A stretch of 64,000 bases of DNA from Nocardioides psychrotolerans (GCF_900113685.1 NZ_FOQG01000001.1:1-64000); one strand, 5' to 3'. Positions 38,533 through 48,045 are shown, counted from the first letter of the stretch. Program-made: numbers and translations. Notes: generated from the sequence alone by a model not told the origin.

Positions 38533-40209
38533 GTGACGACCGAGCGCAGCATCGACGCCGCCAGCGAGGCCTACCTCGTCCGCTCCTGCACCCTCGACCC
38601 GGTCCTCGCGACCTACCTCGGGGTGGCCGGTCACGAGGGAGAGCTGCCCGACTACTCCCCTGACGGCTTCGAGGAGCGCGAGCAGGTCACTCGGGCCGCC
38701 TACACCGGCGTGGCCGCCGCCACGCCCGTCGACGAACGCGAGACGGTCGCGCGCGAGGCGTTCCTCGAGCGGCTCGGCCTCGAGATCGAGACGATGGACG
38801 CCGGCACGTTGCGGTGCCAGGTCAGCGTGATCGACAGCCCGTTGCACGAGCTGCGGCAGGTCTTCGACCTCATGTCGACCGATGACGAGGAGGGGTGGAC
38901 CCAGGTCGACCGCCGACTGGCCGCGATCCCCGAGCGGCTGCGCGGCTTCCGCGCCACGCTCGAGGAGGAGGCCGCCCGTGGGCACGTCGTCGCGACCCGC
39001 CAGTACGTCGAGGTGGCCCAGCAGGTGCGCGGGTGGACCGGGCAGGAGGGCGCCGGGGGTGACTTCTTCGCCGGGCTCGCCTCCCGCGGACCCCAGTCCC
39101 TGCTGGGATCCCTCACCACCCACGCCTCTGCCGCTACCGCTTCGTACGCCGAGCTCGGCCGCTTCCTCGAGCAAGACCTGGCTCCACGAGGACGCGAGAG
39201 GGAAGCGGTCGGCCGCGAGCGCTACGCCCTGGAGTCGCGGCGCTTCCTGGGCGCCACCGTCGACCTCGAGGAGACCTACGCCTGGGGCTGGGAGGAGCTG
39301 GAACGGCTCGCCGACGACATGGCCGCCACCGCCGACCGGATCCTGCCGGGCGCCGCACTCCCCGAGGCCATCGCCCACCTCGACGCCGACCCGGCCCGCC
39401 GGATCGTGGGCCGCGAGGCGTTCCGCGACTGGATGCAGGAGCTGGCCGACCGCACCGTCGCCGACCTGGACGGCACCCACTTCGACATCCCCGAGCAGAT
39501 CCGCACCATCGAGTGCTGCCTGGCCCCCACCAACGACGGCGGCATCTACTACACCGGCCCGTCGGAGGACTTCGTGCGCCCGGGCCGGATGTGGTGGTCG
39601 GTCCCCGACGGCATCACCTCGTTCTCCCCCTGGCGCGAGGTCACGACGGTCTTCCACGAGGGCGTCCCGGGCCACCACCTCCAGGTCGGGCAGACCGCTG
39701 TGCGCCGGGACCTGCTCAACCGTTGGCAGCGCCTCATGTGCTGGGTGAGCGGTCACGGCGAGGGCTGGGCGCTCTACGCCGAGCGGCTGATGGACGACCT
39801 CGGCTACCTCGCCGACCCGGCCGACCGCCTCGGGATGCTCGACGGCCAGTCGTTACGCGCAGCCCGGGTGATCATCGACATCGGCATGCACCTCGAGCTC
39901 GCCATCCCCACCGACAACCCCTTCGGCTTCCACCCGGGTGAGACCTGGACGCCCGCGCTCGGGCGGGAGTTCATGGGCCAGCACTGCTCGATGGAGCCGG
40001 CCGTCATCGACTTCGAGGTCAAGCGCTACCTCGGCTGGCCGGGACAGGCACCGTCCTACAAGGTCGGCGAGCGAATCTGGCTCGAGGCCCGTGACGAGGC
40101 GCGAGCTCGGCAGGGCGAGGCCTTCGACCTCAAGGCCTTCCACCGGGCAGCGCTCGACCTCGGCTCCCTGGGACTCGATCCGCTCAGGGCCGCCCTCGCC
40201 CGGATCTGA
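38533..40209 (+). CDS. DUF885 family zincin-like protein
   Basis: A 558-residue protein of the DUF885 family, with the zinc-binding helix FHEGVPGHHLQ (HExxxxxHH-type) at about residue 376 and a downstream glutamate-rich helix GHGEGWALYAERLMDDLGY. The pattern suggests a metallopeptidase or related hydrolase; no substrate is established. No signal peptide, so cytoplasmic. GTG start at 38533. Followed after 31 bp by maf on the same strand. The family is widespread in actinobacteria. Confidence 0.85.
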   Translation: MTTERSIDAASEAYLVRSCTLDPVLATYLGVAGHEGELPDYSPDGFEEREQVTRAAYTGVAAATPVDERETVAREAFLERLGLEIETMDAGTLRCQVSVIDSPLHELRQVFDLMSTDDEEGWTQVDRRLAAIPERLRGFRATLEEEAARGHVVATRQYVEVAQQVRGWTGQEGAGGDFFAGLASRGPQSLLGSLTTHASAATASYAELGRFLEQDLAPRGREREAVGRERYALESRRFLGATVDLEETYAWGWEELERLADDMAATADRILPGAALPEAIAHLDADPARRIVGREAFRDWMQELADRTVADLDGTHFDIPEQIRTIECCLAPTNDGGIYYTGPSEDFVRPGRMWWSVPDGITSFSPWREVTTVFHEGVPGHHLQVGQTAVRRDLLNRWQRLMCWVSGHGEGWALYAERLMDDLGYLADPADRLGMLDGQSLRAARVIIDIGMHLELAIPTDNPFGFHPGETWTPALGREFMGQHCSMEPAVIDFEVKRYLGWPGQAPSYKVGERIWLEARDEARARQGEAFDLKAFHRAALDLGSLGLDPLRAALARI

Positions 40210-40240
40210 CGCAGGGACAGGCCTGTCTAGGCTGGCGTCC

Positions 40241-40849
40241 ATGACCACGCTCGTCCTCGCCTCCGCCTCCCCCGCCCGGCTCGCGACCCTGCGCAGCGCC
40301 GGGGTGGATCCGCTGGTGATCGTCTCCGGTGTCGACGAGTCCCAGCTCGACGGGCTGCCCCCGGCCGAGCTCGCCCTCCAGCTGGCTGAGCTGAAGTGCG
40401 CGGCCGTCGCAGCGCGGGACGACGTCCCGGCCGACGCCCTGGTGCTGGGCTGCGACTCCGTGCTCGAGCTCGACGGGGCCGCGCTGGGCAAGCCGGTCGA
40501 CGCAGCCGACGCCGTACGCCGATGGCAGACGATGCGGGGACGCTCCGCCGCCCTGCACACCGGGCACAGCCTGCGCGTGGTCGCTTCGGGGCGCGTCGCC
40601 GCGGCCACGGCGTCGACCACCGTCCACTTCGCCGACGTCACCGACGACGAGATCCTGGCCTACGTCGCCACGGGTGAGCCGCTCCACGTGGCGGGTGCCT
40701 TCACCGTCGACGGACTCGGCGGGGCCTTCGTGACGGGCATCGAGGGTGACTTCCACAATGTGGTCGGCGTGAGCCTGCCGCTCGTGCGCTCGCTCCTCGC
40801 CGAGCTGGGCCAGTCGTGGACCGAGCTCTGGCGAAGCGGTCCTGCTTGA
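40241..40849 (+). CDS. maf: Maf-like nucleotide pyrophosphatase
   Basis: A 202-residue house-cleaning enzyme that hydrolyses non-canonical dTTP/UTP-type or modified nucleotides. LVLASASPARLATL is the N-terminal phosphate-binding loop (Ser-Pro-Arg region, here SPAR), GCDSVLELDG has the catalytic Asp, GKPVDAADAVRRW and FTVDGLGGAFV follow. In mycobacteria maf (Rv3282) also follows accD5-accE5; here PhoD and DUF885 are between. ATG at 40241 starts the fold. Confidence 0.92.
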   Translation: MTTLVLASASPARLATLRSAGVDPLVIVSGVDESQLDGLPPAELALQLAELKCAAVAARDDVPADALVLGCDSVLELDGAALGKPVDAADAVRRWQTMRGRSAALHTGHSLRVVASGRVAAATASTTVHFADVTDDEILAYVATGEPLHVAGAFTVDGLGGAFVTGIEGDFHNVVGVSLPLVRSLLAELGQSWTELWRSGPA

Positions 40850-40947
40850 GCAGATCTTGAGGAATGATGGAGGAACCGCCCGGTCGCCCTTGAGGGTCGC
40901 CCAGCAGACTTGGGACATCAGGGTCTGAGCACCAAAGGGGTTTCCAC

Positions 40948-42444
40948 GTGAACGGCAACACGAGCGGCCGCGACGCTGCACCTCCGCCGCCGGCGACCGA
41001 GTCGCTCTCCGTCCTCGGTGATGACTACGTGCGCACCCCCGACCCCCACCTCGCCGCCTACGAGAGCAGCTTCCTCGGCGCGGTCGACGATCTCCCGACG
41101 TACCGTCCCAGCGTGGGCTGCATCATCCCGGCCTACAACGAGGGCGAGACCATCGCCGGCGTCCTCGACTCGTTGCTCCAGCAGACGCGCCTGCCCGACA
41201 CGATCCACGTCATCGTCAACAACACCAGCGACGAGTCCGTCGAGGTCGCCAGCCACTACGCCGGCCCGCACACCCGCATGACGGCCTCGGGCGAGCAGAA
41301 TACGATCGTCTACGTCCACGACATCGGCAAGAACCCGGACAAGAAGGTCGGCGCCCTCAACTACGGCTACTCGCTGGTCGAGCACATGGACTTCCTGCTC
41401 GGCGTCGACGGGGACACCACGCCCGAGCCCGACGCGATCCAACACCTCGTCGACGAGATCGCCAGCGACGACCGCATCGGTGGCATCTCGGCCATCTACT
41501 CGATCGACGACAGCGCCTTGGACGGCCCGATGGCCAAGTTCCTCATCGCCGGCCAGCGCGCGCAGTTCTCCGCCTTCAACATGCAGAACCTCCTCAAGGG
41601 CCGCAACATGGCGGTCCTCGGCGGCCAGTTCTCCATCTTCTCCACCCAGGCGCTGCGCGACGTCATGCGCGACAGCCACCAGCGCACGCCGTGGGTCAAG
41701 GACTCCGAGGTCGAGGACTCGCTGCTCTCGCTGCAGATCAAGAGCGCCGGCTACCTCACCAAGATCAGCGCCTTCGCCCGGGCCCACGTGGGTGGCATGA
41801 CCACGCTGCGCTCGCTGGACGCCCAGCAGGTGAAGTGGAACTTCGGCGCCATCGACCTGATGTGGCCCGGTCAGCGCGGCGACACCAAGGGCCAGCCGTT
41901 GCACCCCAACCTGCGCCTGCGCTGGTTCGAGCACATGTCGATGGTCGTCAACATCGTCACGCGCCTGATGTTCGCCCTCCTGCTGGCCGGCTCGCTCTCG
42001 ATCAGCGCCTTCGTCTTCAGCCCGCTGTGGCTGATCCCCCCGGCCTCTGCGGTCTTGCTCAACTGGCGGGTCGCCCGCTCGATGGAGTTCGCCAACAAGC
42101 GCGACTACCTCTTCGCGATGCTGCTGGCGCCGGCCGAGGTCTACATGTGGATCCGCATGGGCCACTTCGTCCGCGCCTGGCTGAAGTTCTTCAGCAAGCA
42201 ACAGACCGACAACTGGGCCGCGCAGGCGAAGGCCGAGCGAGGCAAGGGCACCGCCTGGCTCTACCCCTTCCTGGTCCTGTTCGTGTTCTTCATCGCGGCC
42301 GGGGTCGCGTGGGTCCAGGTCCCGATCCAGCTGCAGTCAGACATCCTCGCGGTGGGGTGGCCCATCCTGGGCATCATCACCGTGTTGCAGACTGCGTGGA
42401 TGCTCATCAAGGGAAGCAAGCGATACCGAGGGTTCACGGCATGA
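40948..42444 (+). CDS. Processive membrane glycosyltransferase, GT2 (cellulose/hyaluronan synthase type)
   Basis: A 498-residue enzyme likely to polymerise and extrude a beta-linked polysaccharide. GT-A motifs: IIPAYNEGE (59-67), DGD (154-156), the base-carrying EVED (254-257), and QQVKW (293-297), a Q-x-x-R-W motif with Lys for Arg. Membrane segments follow at about 340-374 and 435-485, with an amphipathic helix at WIRMGHF. No PilZ domain, so not c-di-GMP gated in the usual way. GTG start at 40948. Overlaps the next lipoprotein by ATGA. A GH6 glycanase lies 2 kb downstream, recalling cslA-cslZ loci of Streptomyces. Confidence 0.87.
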   Translation: MNGNTSGRDAAPPPPATESLSVLGDDYVRTPDPHLAAYESSFLGAVDDLPTYRPSVGCIIPAYNEGETIAGVLDSLLQQTRLPDTIHVIVNNTSDESVEVASHYAGPHTRMTASGEQNTIVYVHDIGKNPDKKVGALNYGYSLVEHMDFLLGVDGDTTPEPDAIQHLVDEIASDDRIGGISAIYSIDDSALDGPMAKFLIAGQRAQFSAFNMQNLLKGRNMAVLGGQFSIFSTQALRDVMRDSHQRTPWVKDSEVEDSLLSLQIKSAGYLTKISAFARAHVGGMTTLRSLDAQQVKWNFGAIDLMWPGQRGDTKGQPLHPNLRLRWFEHMSMVVNIVTRLMFALLLAGSLSISAFVFSPLWLIPPASAVLLNWRVARSMEFANKRDYLFAMLLAPAEVYMWIRMGHFVRAWLKFFSKQQTDNWAAQAKAERGKGTAWLYPFLVLFVFFIAAGVAWVQVPIQLQSDILAVGWPILGIITVLQTAWMLIKGSKRYRGFTA

Positions 42445-43157
42445 CCACCAGACTGCGACGCGGCCCGCGGGCCGCGCTCATCACGCTGCTCCTCTCCGTC
42501 GCCCTCTCGGGCTGCTCGATGCTCAGCGGGAACGAGGAAGACCCTGCGGCCGAGCCGAGCGCGAGCCCGACGCCGACGGAGACGCCCTACGACTCGCAGT
42601 TCACCCGGGATGGCACCTTCCAGTCCCACATCGACATCAACGGCGTCGACTTCGTCTACACGCTCTACCCGACCAAGTCGACCCCCCGCACCAACGAGTG
42701 GTTCCCGCGGGGCAACAAGTTCTTCTCCTTCACCTTCCAGGCCTACGACCTCGACCGCGCCCTGCGCGACCCCTACCGGACCAAGCGCAAGGTCTACCTC
42801 GAACAGATCAAGGTCACCTCGATCACCAAGACCGCCAAGGGTCGCGGGACGAGCAGGCCCTACGCGCTCGACGCCGAGGCACGTCGGATCACCTTCGACC
42901 CTGAGCCCCTGACGACGAAGTACGGCATGGCCATCACCTCGCCCAAGGGTGCCTTCGAGCTCCGCAACCAGCGGATCCGGCCGATGCCGCTCGACACCCG
43001 TGGGGTCGACCTGATGTTCACCGCCACCGTGTGGGTCCAGGAGTCGCCCGGGAGCGACCGCTTCACGAAGCGCGAGATCAAGCAGACCGTCCCGATCTCG
43101 ATCTTCGAGTCGGACCAGCCGACCAAGGTCGCCAGGATCCCCGTCAACGCCAACTGA
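42441..43157 (+). CDS. Secreted lipoprotein coupled to the GT2 synthase
   Basis: A 238-residue lipoprotein: basic N-terminus, hydrophobic segment and lipobox LSGC (Cys at about 25), then a short Pro/Thr linker and a compact domain with RGNKFFSFTFQAYDLDR and GVDLMFTATVWVQES. I do not recognise the family. The ATGA overlap with the synthase gene implies a joint function, perhaps an outer-face assembly or secretion partner. Ends 42 bp before the convergent regulator gene. Confidence 0.8.
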   Translation: MTTRLRRGPRAALITLLLSVALSGCSMLSGNEEDPAAEPSASPTPTETPYDSQFTRDGTFQSHIDINGVDFVYTLYPTKSTPRTNEWFPRGNKFFSFTFQAYDLDRALRDPYRTKRKVYLEQIKVTSITKTAKGRGTSRPYALDAEARRITFDPEPLTTKYGMAITSPKGAFELRNQRIRPMPLDTRGVDLMFTATVWVQESPGSDRFTKREIKQTVPISIFESDQPTKVARIPVNAN

Positions 43158-43199
43158 CGCCGACTGACACCGGGCCTGCCCGGAGACGTCGGCGGCGGA

Positions 43200-44276
43200 T
43201 CAGCTCTCGGCGAGCCGGTAGCCGACGCCGCGGACGGTCTCGATGAAGCGCGGCGTGGCGCCGTCGTCCCCGAGCTTGCGGCGCAGGCTGGTGATATTGG
43301 CCTCGACGGCGCGTTTGTCCGCCTCGTTGACGAAGTACGACGTGACGTACTGCTGGCCACGCATCGTCAGCACCAGGTCGGCCTTGCTGCGCACGCGACG
43401 ACCGGTGCCCAGCAACGAGGCGAGCAGGTCGAACTCGGCGCGGGTCAGGTCCACGGACCCACCGCCGACGCTGACCACACGGGCCTCCTGGTCGAGGGCC
43501 AGTCCGTTGAAGCGCAACGAGCCACCCTCACCGCCTGCGACCGCGCCGCCCTGCGCCACGGCAGGTGTCACGGGCTGCGTCACGGGGTAGGCCGGCTCCG
43601 GCGGCTGGTAGGCCGGCTGCGGCGGCTGGTAGACCGGTTCCGGCGGCTGGTAGACCGGCTCCCGCGGCTGGTAGACCGGCTCCGGCGCGGCGGGAGGCTG
43701 GGGCGCCCGGGGCACGACGGGGGGCTGCTGCACAGGATGCTGCACGAGATGGGGGGCCGACGGCGCGACGGAGGCCGGCGGGACCCCTGCCGTCAGCTCA
43801 CGAGCGGCCTTGGCCGCCCACGACTCCTCGGGCGGCGGGACCAGGGCGACGGGCTGGGGGGCCGTTCCGGCTCGGCCGGGCCCGACCGGGGAGTCCTGCC
43901 GGACGCGCGGCCGGCGCAACATCGAGTCGGCACGTGCGCGCAGCTCGCGCGGACGGAACGGCTTGACGAGGTAGTCGTCGGCGCCGGCCTCGAAGCCCTG
44001 GACGACGTCGATCTCGTCACCTAGGGAGGTGATGAAGATCAAGTAGGTGCTGCTGAACTCGCGCAACCGCTTGGCCACGGCGAAGCCGTCCATGCCTGGC
44101 ATGTTGACGTCCAGCGTGGTGATCAGCGGGTTGTGCGCCCGCACCGCCTCGACACCTGCGACGCCGTCCGCGGCCACCACCGCGTGGAAGCCTGACTGGG
44201 TCAGCACGATCTCGATGAGGTCGCGAACGTCAGGATCGTCCTCGATGATGACCGCGGTCCACTCATTGCCCACCAT
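43200..44276 (-). CDS. Response regulator, OmpR type, with long Pro-rich heptad linker
   Basis: A 358-residue regulator, about 120 residues longer than usual. Receiver 1-120: acidic pair in IIEDDPDV, phospho-acceptor D56 in TLDVNMPGMDG, FITSLGD, and Lys in LVKPFRP. Residues 125-250 are a disordered linker with five tandem EPVYQPP-like heptads at 199-230. The winged-helix domain (254-358) ends with EANITSLRRKLGD and ETVRGVGYRLAES. No kinase gene is near. It is convergent with the synthase-lipoprotein pair and could regulate it, though nothing shows that directly. Confidence 0.9.
   Translation of the reverse strand: MVGNEWTAVIIEDDPDVRDLIEIVLTQSGFHAVVAADGVAGVEAVRAHNPLITTLDVNMPGMDGFAVAKRLREFSSTYLIFITSLGDEIDVVQGFEAGADDYLVKPFRPRELRARADSMLRRPRVRQDSPVGPGRAGTAPQPVALVPPPEESWAAKAARELTAGVPPASVAPSAPHLVQHPVQQPPVVPRAPQPPAAPEPVYQPREPVYQPPEPVYQPPQPAYQPPEPAYPVTQPVTPAVAQGGAVAGGEGGSLRFNGLALDQEARVVSVGGGSVDLTRAEFDLLASLLGTGRRVRSKADLVLTMRGQQYVTSYFVNEADKRAVEANITSLRRKLGDDGATPRFIETVRGVGYRLAES
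43587..43682 (-). repeat. 21-bp tandem repeat coding for a YQPPEPV heptad
   Basis: About four and a half copies of a 21-bp unit inside the response-regulator gene, encoding (E/Q)P(V/A)YQPP with one Arg variant. In-frame unit length allows copy-number change without frameshift. Confidence 0.85.
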
Positions 44277-44334
44277 GGCCTCACCTTAACCAACCGGGGG
44301 TCCCGGCGCGGCCTCGGCACGGCTCGCACCGTCG

Positions 44335-45336
44335 TCACCAACCAGACGCGGCCGCCAGCTCCCGCGTGCGCTCGGGCCAGAACTCGCCGGCCGCCGGACC
44401 GCCTTGACACTCGCCGTCGCTCTCCCCCGGTGGCTTCACCCACAGGTAGGCGTCGAGTCCCGACCCGTCGTCGACGATCTCGGGGTCCCGCCCGAAGGCC
44501 CGTCCCTCGGGGTTGCACCACTCGTCGATCGAGCCGCGACCGTTGCGTCCGCTGTCGATCACGTAGTGGACCCCGCCGAGCAGCCCGCTGAGCTCCTCGG
44601 CGTAGGCCCGCTCGTCGTCGTCGGTCTGGTAGTTGGAGACGTTGGCAGCGAAGCCGCGCACCGACTCCACCCCCACCTCGCGCAGCAGGTCAGCGAGGGC
44701 TCCGGTGTCGATCCAGTTGGAGTGGCCTCCGTCGACGTACGTCGTGACGCCGGCGGCCCGCAGCCGGTCGACGGCGTCGCGGATCAGTCGCACCCGCTGC
44801 TCACGCCGGTCGCACTCGAGGGCGGAGGCGAGCGCATCGGGCTCCACGACCGCGACTGCGCCGACTGCCGCGGTCGCGATCTCCTGCACCCATGGGCCGT
44901 ACTGCGCCGCAGGGAGGCCCCCGGCGGAGAAGCCGCCCGTGCAGTCGCGGTCCGGGATGCCGTAGACGACGAATGTGGGCACCTGCCCGGCAGCCGCGGC
45001 CTCGGCCACGACCGCGCTCACCTTGGCGGCGACCTGACCGGGCGGGTACTCCTCGGGCGTCAGCCAGATGCCGGCCGGTGTCTCGGCGAGCCGGGTGAAC
45101 ACCCGGGCGGACTCGGTGTCACCGGCCCGCTCCGCCTGCGCGAGGGCCCGGGCCACCCGCGAGTCGGGGTCGGCGAACGGCGCACCGGTGGTGAACGGGT
45201 TGCCGTCGGCCGGTGCCAGCGTCGGCGTCGGCGTCGGCGTCGCGTCGATCGGCGCGCCGCTGCCGCCGCCACACCCGGCGAGCAGCGTCGTCAGCGCGAG
45301 GGTGACGAGCAGCAGCAGGCGTGGGATCAGGAGCAC
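44335..45336 (-). CDS. Secreted glycoside hydrolase family 6 lipoprotein
   Basis: A 333-residue GH6 enzyme, the endoglucanase/cellobiohydrolase family acting on beta-1,4-glucan. Signal with lipobox LAGC, a TPTPTPT linker, then the catalytic domain: FVVYGIPDRDC with the conserved Asp, AVVEPDALA, TYVDGGHSNWI, ANVSNYQ, VIDSGRNGRG and YLWVKPPGESDG with the second conserved Asp. No carbohydrate-binding module. As a membrane-anchored glycanase near a processive GT2 synthase it may trim the organism's own polymer rather than digest plant cellulose. The GTG at 45336 places the signal peptide at the N-terminus; the frame upstream is shadow. Confidence 0.88.
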   Translation of the reverse strand: MLLIPRLLLLVTLALTTLLAGCGGGSGAPIDATPTPTPTLAPADGNPFTTGAPFADPDSRVARALAQAERAGDTESARVFTRLAETPAGIWLTPEEYPPGQVAAKVSAVVAEAAAAGQVPTFVVYGIPDRDCTGGFSAGGLPAAQYGPWVQEIATAAVGAVAVVEPDALASALECDRREQRVRLIRDAVDRLRAAGVTTYVDGGHSNWIDTGALADLLREVGVESVRGFAANVSNYQTDDDERAYAEELSGLLGGVHYVIDSGRNGRGSIDEWCNPEGRAFGRDPEIVDDGSGLDAYLWVKPPGESDGECQGGPAAGEFWPERTRELAAASGW

Positions 45337-45370
45337 GCGCCCATCATGCCGTTCTGGTGGTGCCGCCACG

Positions 45371-46543
45371 TCACTCGACCGGCAGGCCGAGTCCCCGGGC
45401 GATGAGCATCCGCTGGACCTCGGAGGTGCCCTCGCCGATCTCGAGCACCTTGGCGTCACGGTAGAAGCGGGCGACGGGGTATTCCTCCATGAAGCCGTAG
45501 CCCCCGAAGACCTGCGTGGCGATCCGCGTCGCCGTGACGGCCGACTCGGTGCTGTAGAGCTTGGCCACCGAGGCGGCCTGCTTGAAGTCCTTCATCGGCG
45601 CGCCGGAGTCCTTCAGCCACGCTGCCCGGTAGGTCAGCAGCCGGCTCGCGTGGAGCATCGTCTCGAGGTCGGCGATCTGGAACGCGACGCCCTGCTTGCG
45701 CCCGATCGGGCCGCCGAAGGTCTGTCGCTCCCCCGCGTAGGCCAGCGCCATGTCGAGGCAGGCCTGGATGCAGCCGACCGAGAGCGCCGAGATCGCGACC
45801 CTGCCGTCGTCGAGCGTGGCGAGGAACTGCGCGTAGCCGCGCCCCTCGGCGCCGAGCAGGTGATCGGCAGGCACCCGGGCGTCCTCGAAGGACAACGGGT
45901 GGGTGTCGGAGGCGTGCCAGCCGAGCTTGTCGTAGGCCCTCTCGGCCGTGAATCCGGGTGTGCCGGCGGGCAGCATGATCACCGAGATCGCCGGCTTGCC
46001 ATCCTCGCGGGTCCCGGTGCGGGCGGTGACGTTGACCAGGCTGGTGATGTCGGAGCCGGAGTTGGTGATGAACTGCTTGGAGCCGTTGACGACCCACTCG
46101 CCGTCGTGGAGCTCGGCCTTGGTGCGGGTCGCACCGGCGTCGGACCCGGCGCCGGGCTCGGTGAGGCCGAAGCCGGCGAGCTTCTCCCCTGCGACCAGCT
46201 CGGGCAGCCAGCGCTGCTTCTGCTCCTCGGTGCCGTAGGTGAGGATCGGGTTGATGCCCAGACCGACACCGGCCTGCAGGGTGATCCCCATCGACTGGTC
46301 GACGCGACCGATCTCCTCGATCGCCACGCACAGGCTGGTGAAGTCGCCGTCCTCGCCCGCGCCGCCGAACTCCTCCGGGGCGGTCAGGCCGAAGAGCCCG
46401 AGCTTGCCCATCTGGTGCACGACGTCGATCGGGAAGTAGTGGTCGCGATCCCACTGCGCGGCGTACGGCGCGATCTCGGCCTCCGCGAACTCGCGGACGC
46501 TGCGGCGGAACTCCTCGTGCTCTCGGGTCAGGTCGAAGCTCAT
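45371..46543 (-). CDS. Acyl-CoA dehydrogenase
   Basis: A 390-residue FAD enzyme oxidising acyl-CoA to trans-2-enoyl-CoA. FGLTEPGAGSDAGA and WVVNGSKQFITNSG are the substrate/flavin segments, RQTFGGPIGRKQGV the dimer region, and QVFGGYGFMEEYP then IGEGTSEVQRMLIARGLG the C-terminal flavin contact with a Glu at the usual catalytic place. Length is standard. Substrate range is unknown. It ends 34 bp before the GH6 start on the same strand, but a functional link is not apparent. Confidence 0.93.
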   Translation of the reverse strand: MSFDLTREHEEFRRSVREFAEAEIAPYAAQWDRDHYFPIDVVHQMGKLGLFGLTAPEEFGGAGEDGDFTSLCVAIEEIGRVDQSMGITLQAGVGLGINPILTYGTEEQKQRWLPELVAGEKLAGFGLTEPGAGSDAGATRTKAELHDGEWVVNGSKQFITNSGSDITSLVNVTARTGTREDGKPAISVIMLPAGTPGFTAERAYDKLGWHASDTHPLSFEDARVPADHLLGAEGRGYAQFLATLDDGRVAISALSVGCIQACLDMALAYAGERQTFGGPIGRKQGVAFQIADLETMLHASRLLTYRAAWLKDSGAPMKDFKQAASVAKLYSTESAVTATRIATQVFGGYGFMEEYPVARFYRDAKVLEIGEGTSEVQRMLIARGLGLPVE

Positions 46544-46606
46544 GGAGCCATGCTAGCCGCGGGGTTAGCGTTTGTTAACCAGCCCGCCGAACCAGCCCGC
46601 CGGGCG

Positions 46607-47254
46607 TCAGTCGCAGTTGTCGCAGAGCCCAGTGGCAGGGATTGCCATGAAGCAGCGTGGGCACACGGTGATCGGCCGGTCCGAAGCGGCGATCCGGGGC
46701 CTCACAGCTGGCTTCGCAGCGGCTGCCGCGCGCGGGGTGCGAGGCGCAGCACTCGTGCCGGCCGGTCGCGGGGCACGAGGAGCGCGCCTGCCCGGCGGCT
46801 CCGGGACCGGGGCGGGCTCCCCCCCGCCGGCCGGCGCCGAGCCGGCCCAGCGGTAGCACTCGAGACGGGCCGAGGACGCGTGCCTCTCGCGCTTGACCGG
46901 CTCGAGGATCGGGAGCCGGTCGTCGACTCGCAGCACGTCGTCGTAGGCCTCCCCCACCCACCGGGTGCGGGGGTCGACCACCAGCGCGGTCAGCGGTGGC
47001 TCCCCGTTGCGGCGACACAGGTGCGCCACCGGGAGGAGCACCTTGCCGAGCCAGGCGGTCTCCGGGCGGCTGGTGCGGATGCCGCTGGCCTCCTGCACCC
47101 GCTCGGCAAGGTCGGTCGTCGTGATGACGCCGTGGTAGTCGAAGGCGACCGTGCCGAGCACGTCGTAGGTCTGGTTCACCCAGGCCTCGAGGGCGATCGC
47201 CTCGGAGGTCGGGATGCCGGACGGTTCGCGCCAGAAGCCCTGTCGTGGTGCCAC
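46607..47254 (-). CDS. Hypothetical protein with C-terminal zinc ribbon
   Basis: A 215-residue protein I cannot assign. About 1-130 is a compact domain (WREPSGIPTSEAIALEAWVNQ, TTTDLAERVQEASG, LGKVLLPVAHLCRR). A Pro/Ala/Arg-rich linker follows, and the chain ends in VCPRCFMAIPATGLCDNCD, a four-cysteine zinc ribbon. GTG start at 47254. Such proteins occur in Nocardioidaceae; no pathway is known. The linker is low-complexity. Confidence 0.72.
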   Translation of the reverse strand: MAPRQGFWREPSGIPTSEAIALEAWVNQTYDVLGTVAFDYHGVITTTDLAERVQEASGIRTSRPETAWLGKVLLPVAHLCRRNGEPPLTALVVDPRTRWVGEAYDDVLRVDDRLPILEPVKRERHASSARLECYRWAGSAPAGGGEPAPVPEPPGRRAPRAPRPAGTSAAPRTPRAAAAAKPAVRPRIAASDRPITVCPRCFMAIPATGLCDNCD

Positions 47255-47283
47255 CGGTCGAGCATAGGCGCACCCCTCGCGCC

Positions 47284-48045
47284 TCAGTCGCGACCGAGGA
47301 CCCTTCGCCGCAGGACCACGAGGTCCTGGTATTGCTCGGGCGGCTGGTCACCCGCCCAGCTGCCCCGGGTCACGGAGACGACCTCCAGGCCGGCCTCCTC
47401 GGCCAGCCTGCGCATGAAAGACTCCTCGTAGCCGATCGCCTTGAGCGGGTCGGCCGGGGTCTCGTAGCGGGTGACGTCGTCGAGCTGGTGCACGAGCCGG
47501 AATGCCGAGCGCTCGCCCGTGACCGCCGGCAGGCGGGCATCGTCGAAGAGGAACCACGTCGTGGCCGCCAGCCCACCGGGCACGAGCACGCGGCGGATCT
47601 CCGCGAGGTAGCGCCGGATGTCGTCGGCGTAGAAGTGGGTGAAGACGCTGAACAGGGCGCAGTAGTCACGACTGCCGTCCGGCGCCGGGAAGCGCGCCTC
47701 CGCGGCAGGGATGGTCCCGTCGGGGTTGTAGCGCGCGTTGACGACGTCGAGGTGAGCGAAGCCGTAGCGCGGGTCGGCCGTCAGGTTCTGACGGCACCAG
47801 CGCACGTGCCGGCGCAGGATGTCGAAGCCGAGGTAGCGCCCGGAGTAGCCGGAGCTCATCAGGCCGACCGCGAGGCGACCGTAGCCGGAGCCGACGTCGA
47901 GCAGCCTGCTGCCCGGGCCTAGGCCGTGGGCGTAGAGGGTGCTGGCCAGCACCTGGCCGGTGTGGAGGAACTTCGCGTCGTCCTCGTTCATGAAACGCAG
48001 ACGCTGGGGCGGCACGGGTGTCACGGGCTGCGTTGGGAGGGCCAT
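47284..48045 (-). CDS. Class I SAM-dependent methyltransferase
   Basis: A 253-residue methyltransferase. [17 protein letters not shown] is motif [15 protein letters not shown] motif II with the acidic ribose contact, [15 protein letters not shown] motif IV-V and [17 protein letters not shown] motif VI. Substrate unknown; the order is that of small-molecule or glycan O-methyltransferases. The ATG at 48045 precedes the first family residues; an in-frame GTG at 48069 is possible and no ribosome-binding site decides it. Confidence 0.84.
   Translation of the reverse strand: MALPTQPVTPVPPQRLRFMNEDDAKFLHTGQVLASTLYAHGLGPGSRLLDVGSGYGRLAVGLMSSGYSGRYLGFDILRRHVRWCRQNLTADPRYGFAHLDVVNARYNPDGTIPAAEARFPAPDGSRDYCALFSVFTHFYADDIRRYLAEIRRVLVPGGLAATTWFLFDDARLPAVTGERSAFRLVHQLDDVTRYETPADPLKAIGYEESFMRRLAEEAGLEVVSVTRGSWAGDQPPEQYQDLVVLRRRVLGRD

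Noticed and set aside
43587..43682. Tandem repeats considered as a CRISPR-like array
   Set aside because: No spacers; the repeats are contiguous, in frame and inside a coding sequence.
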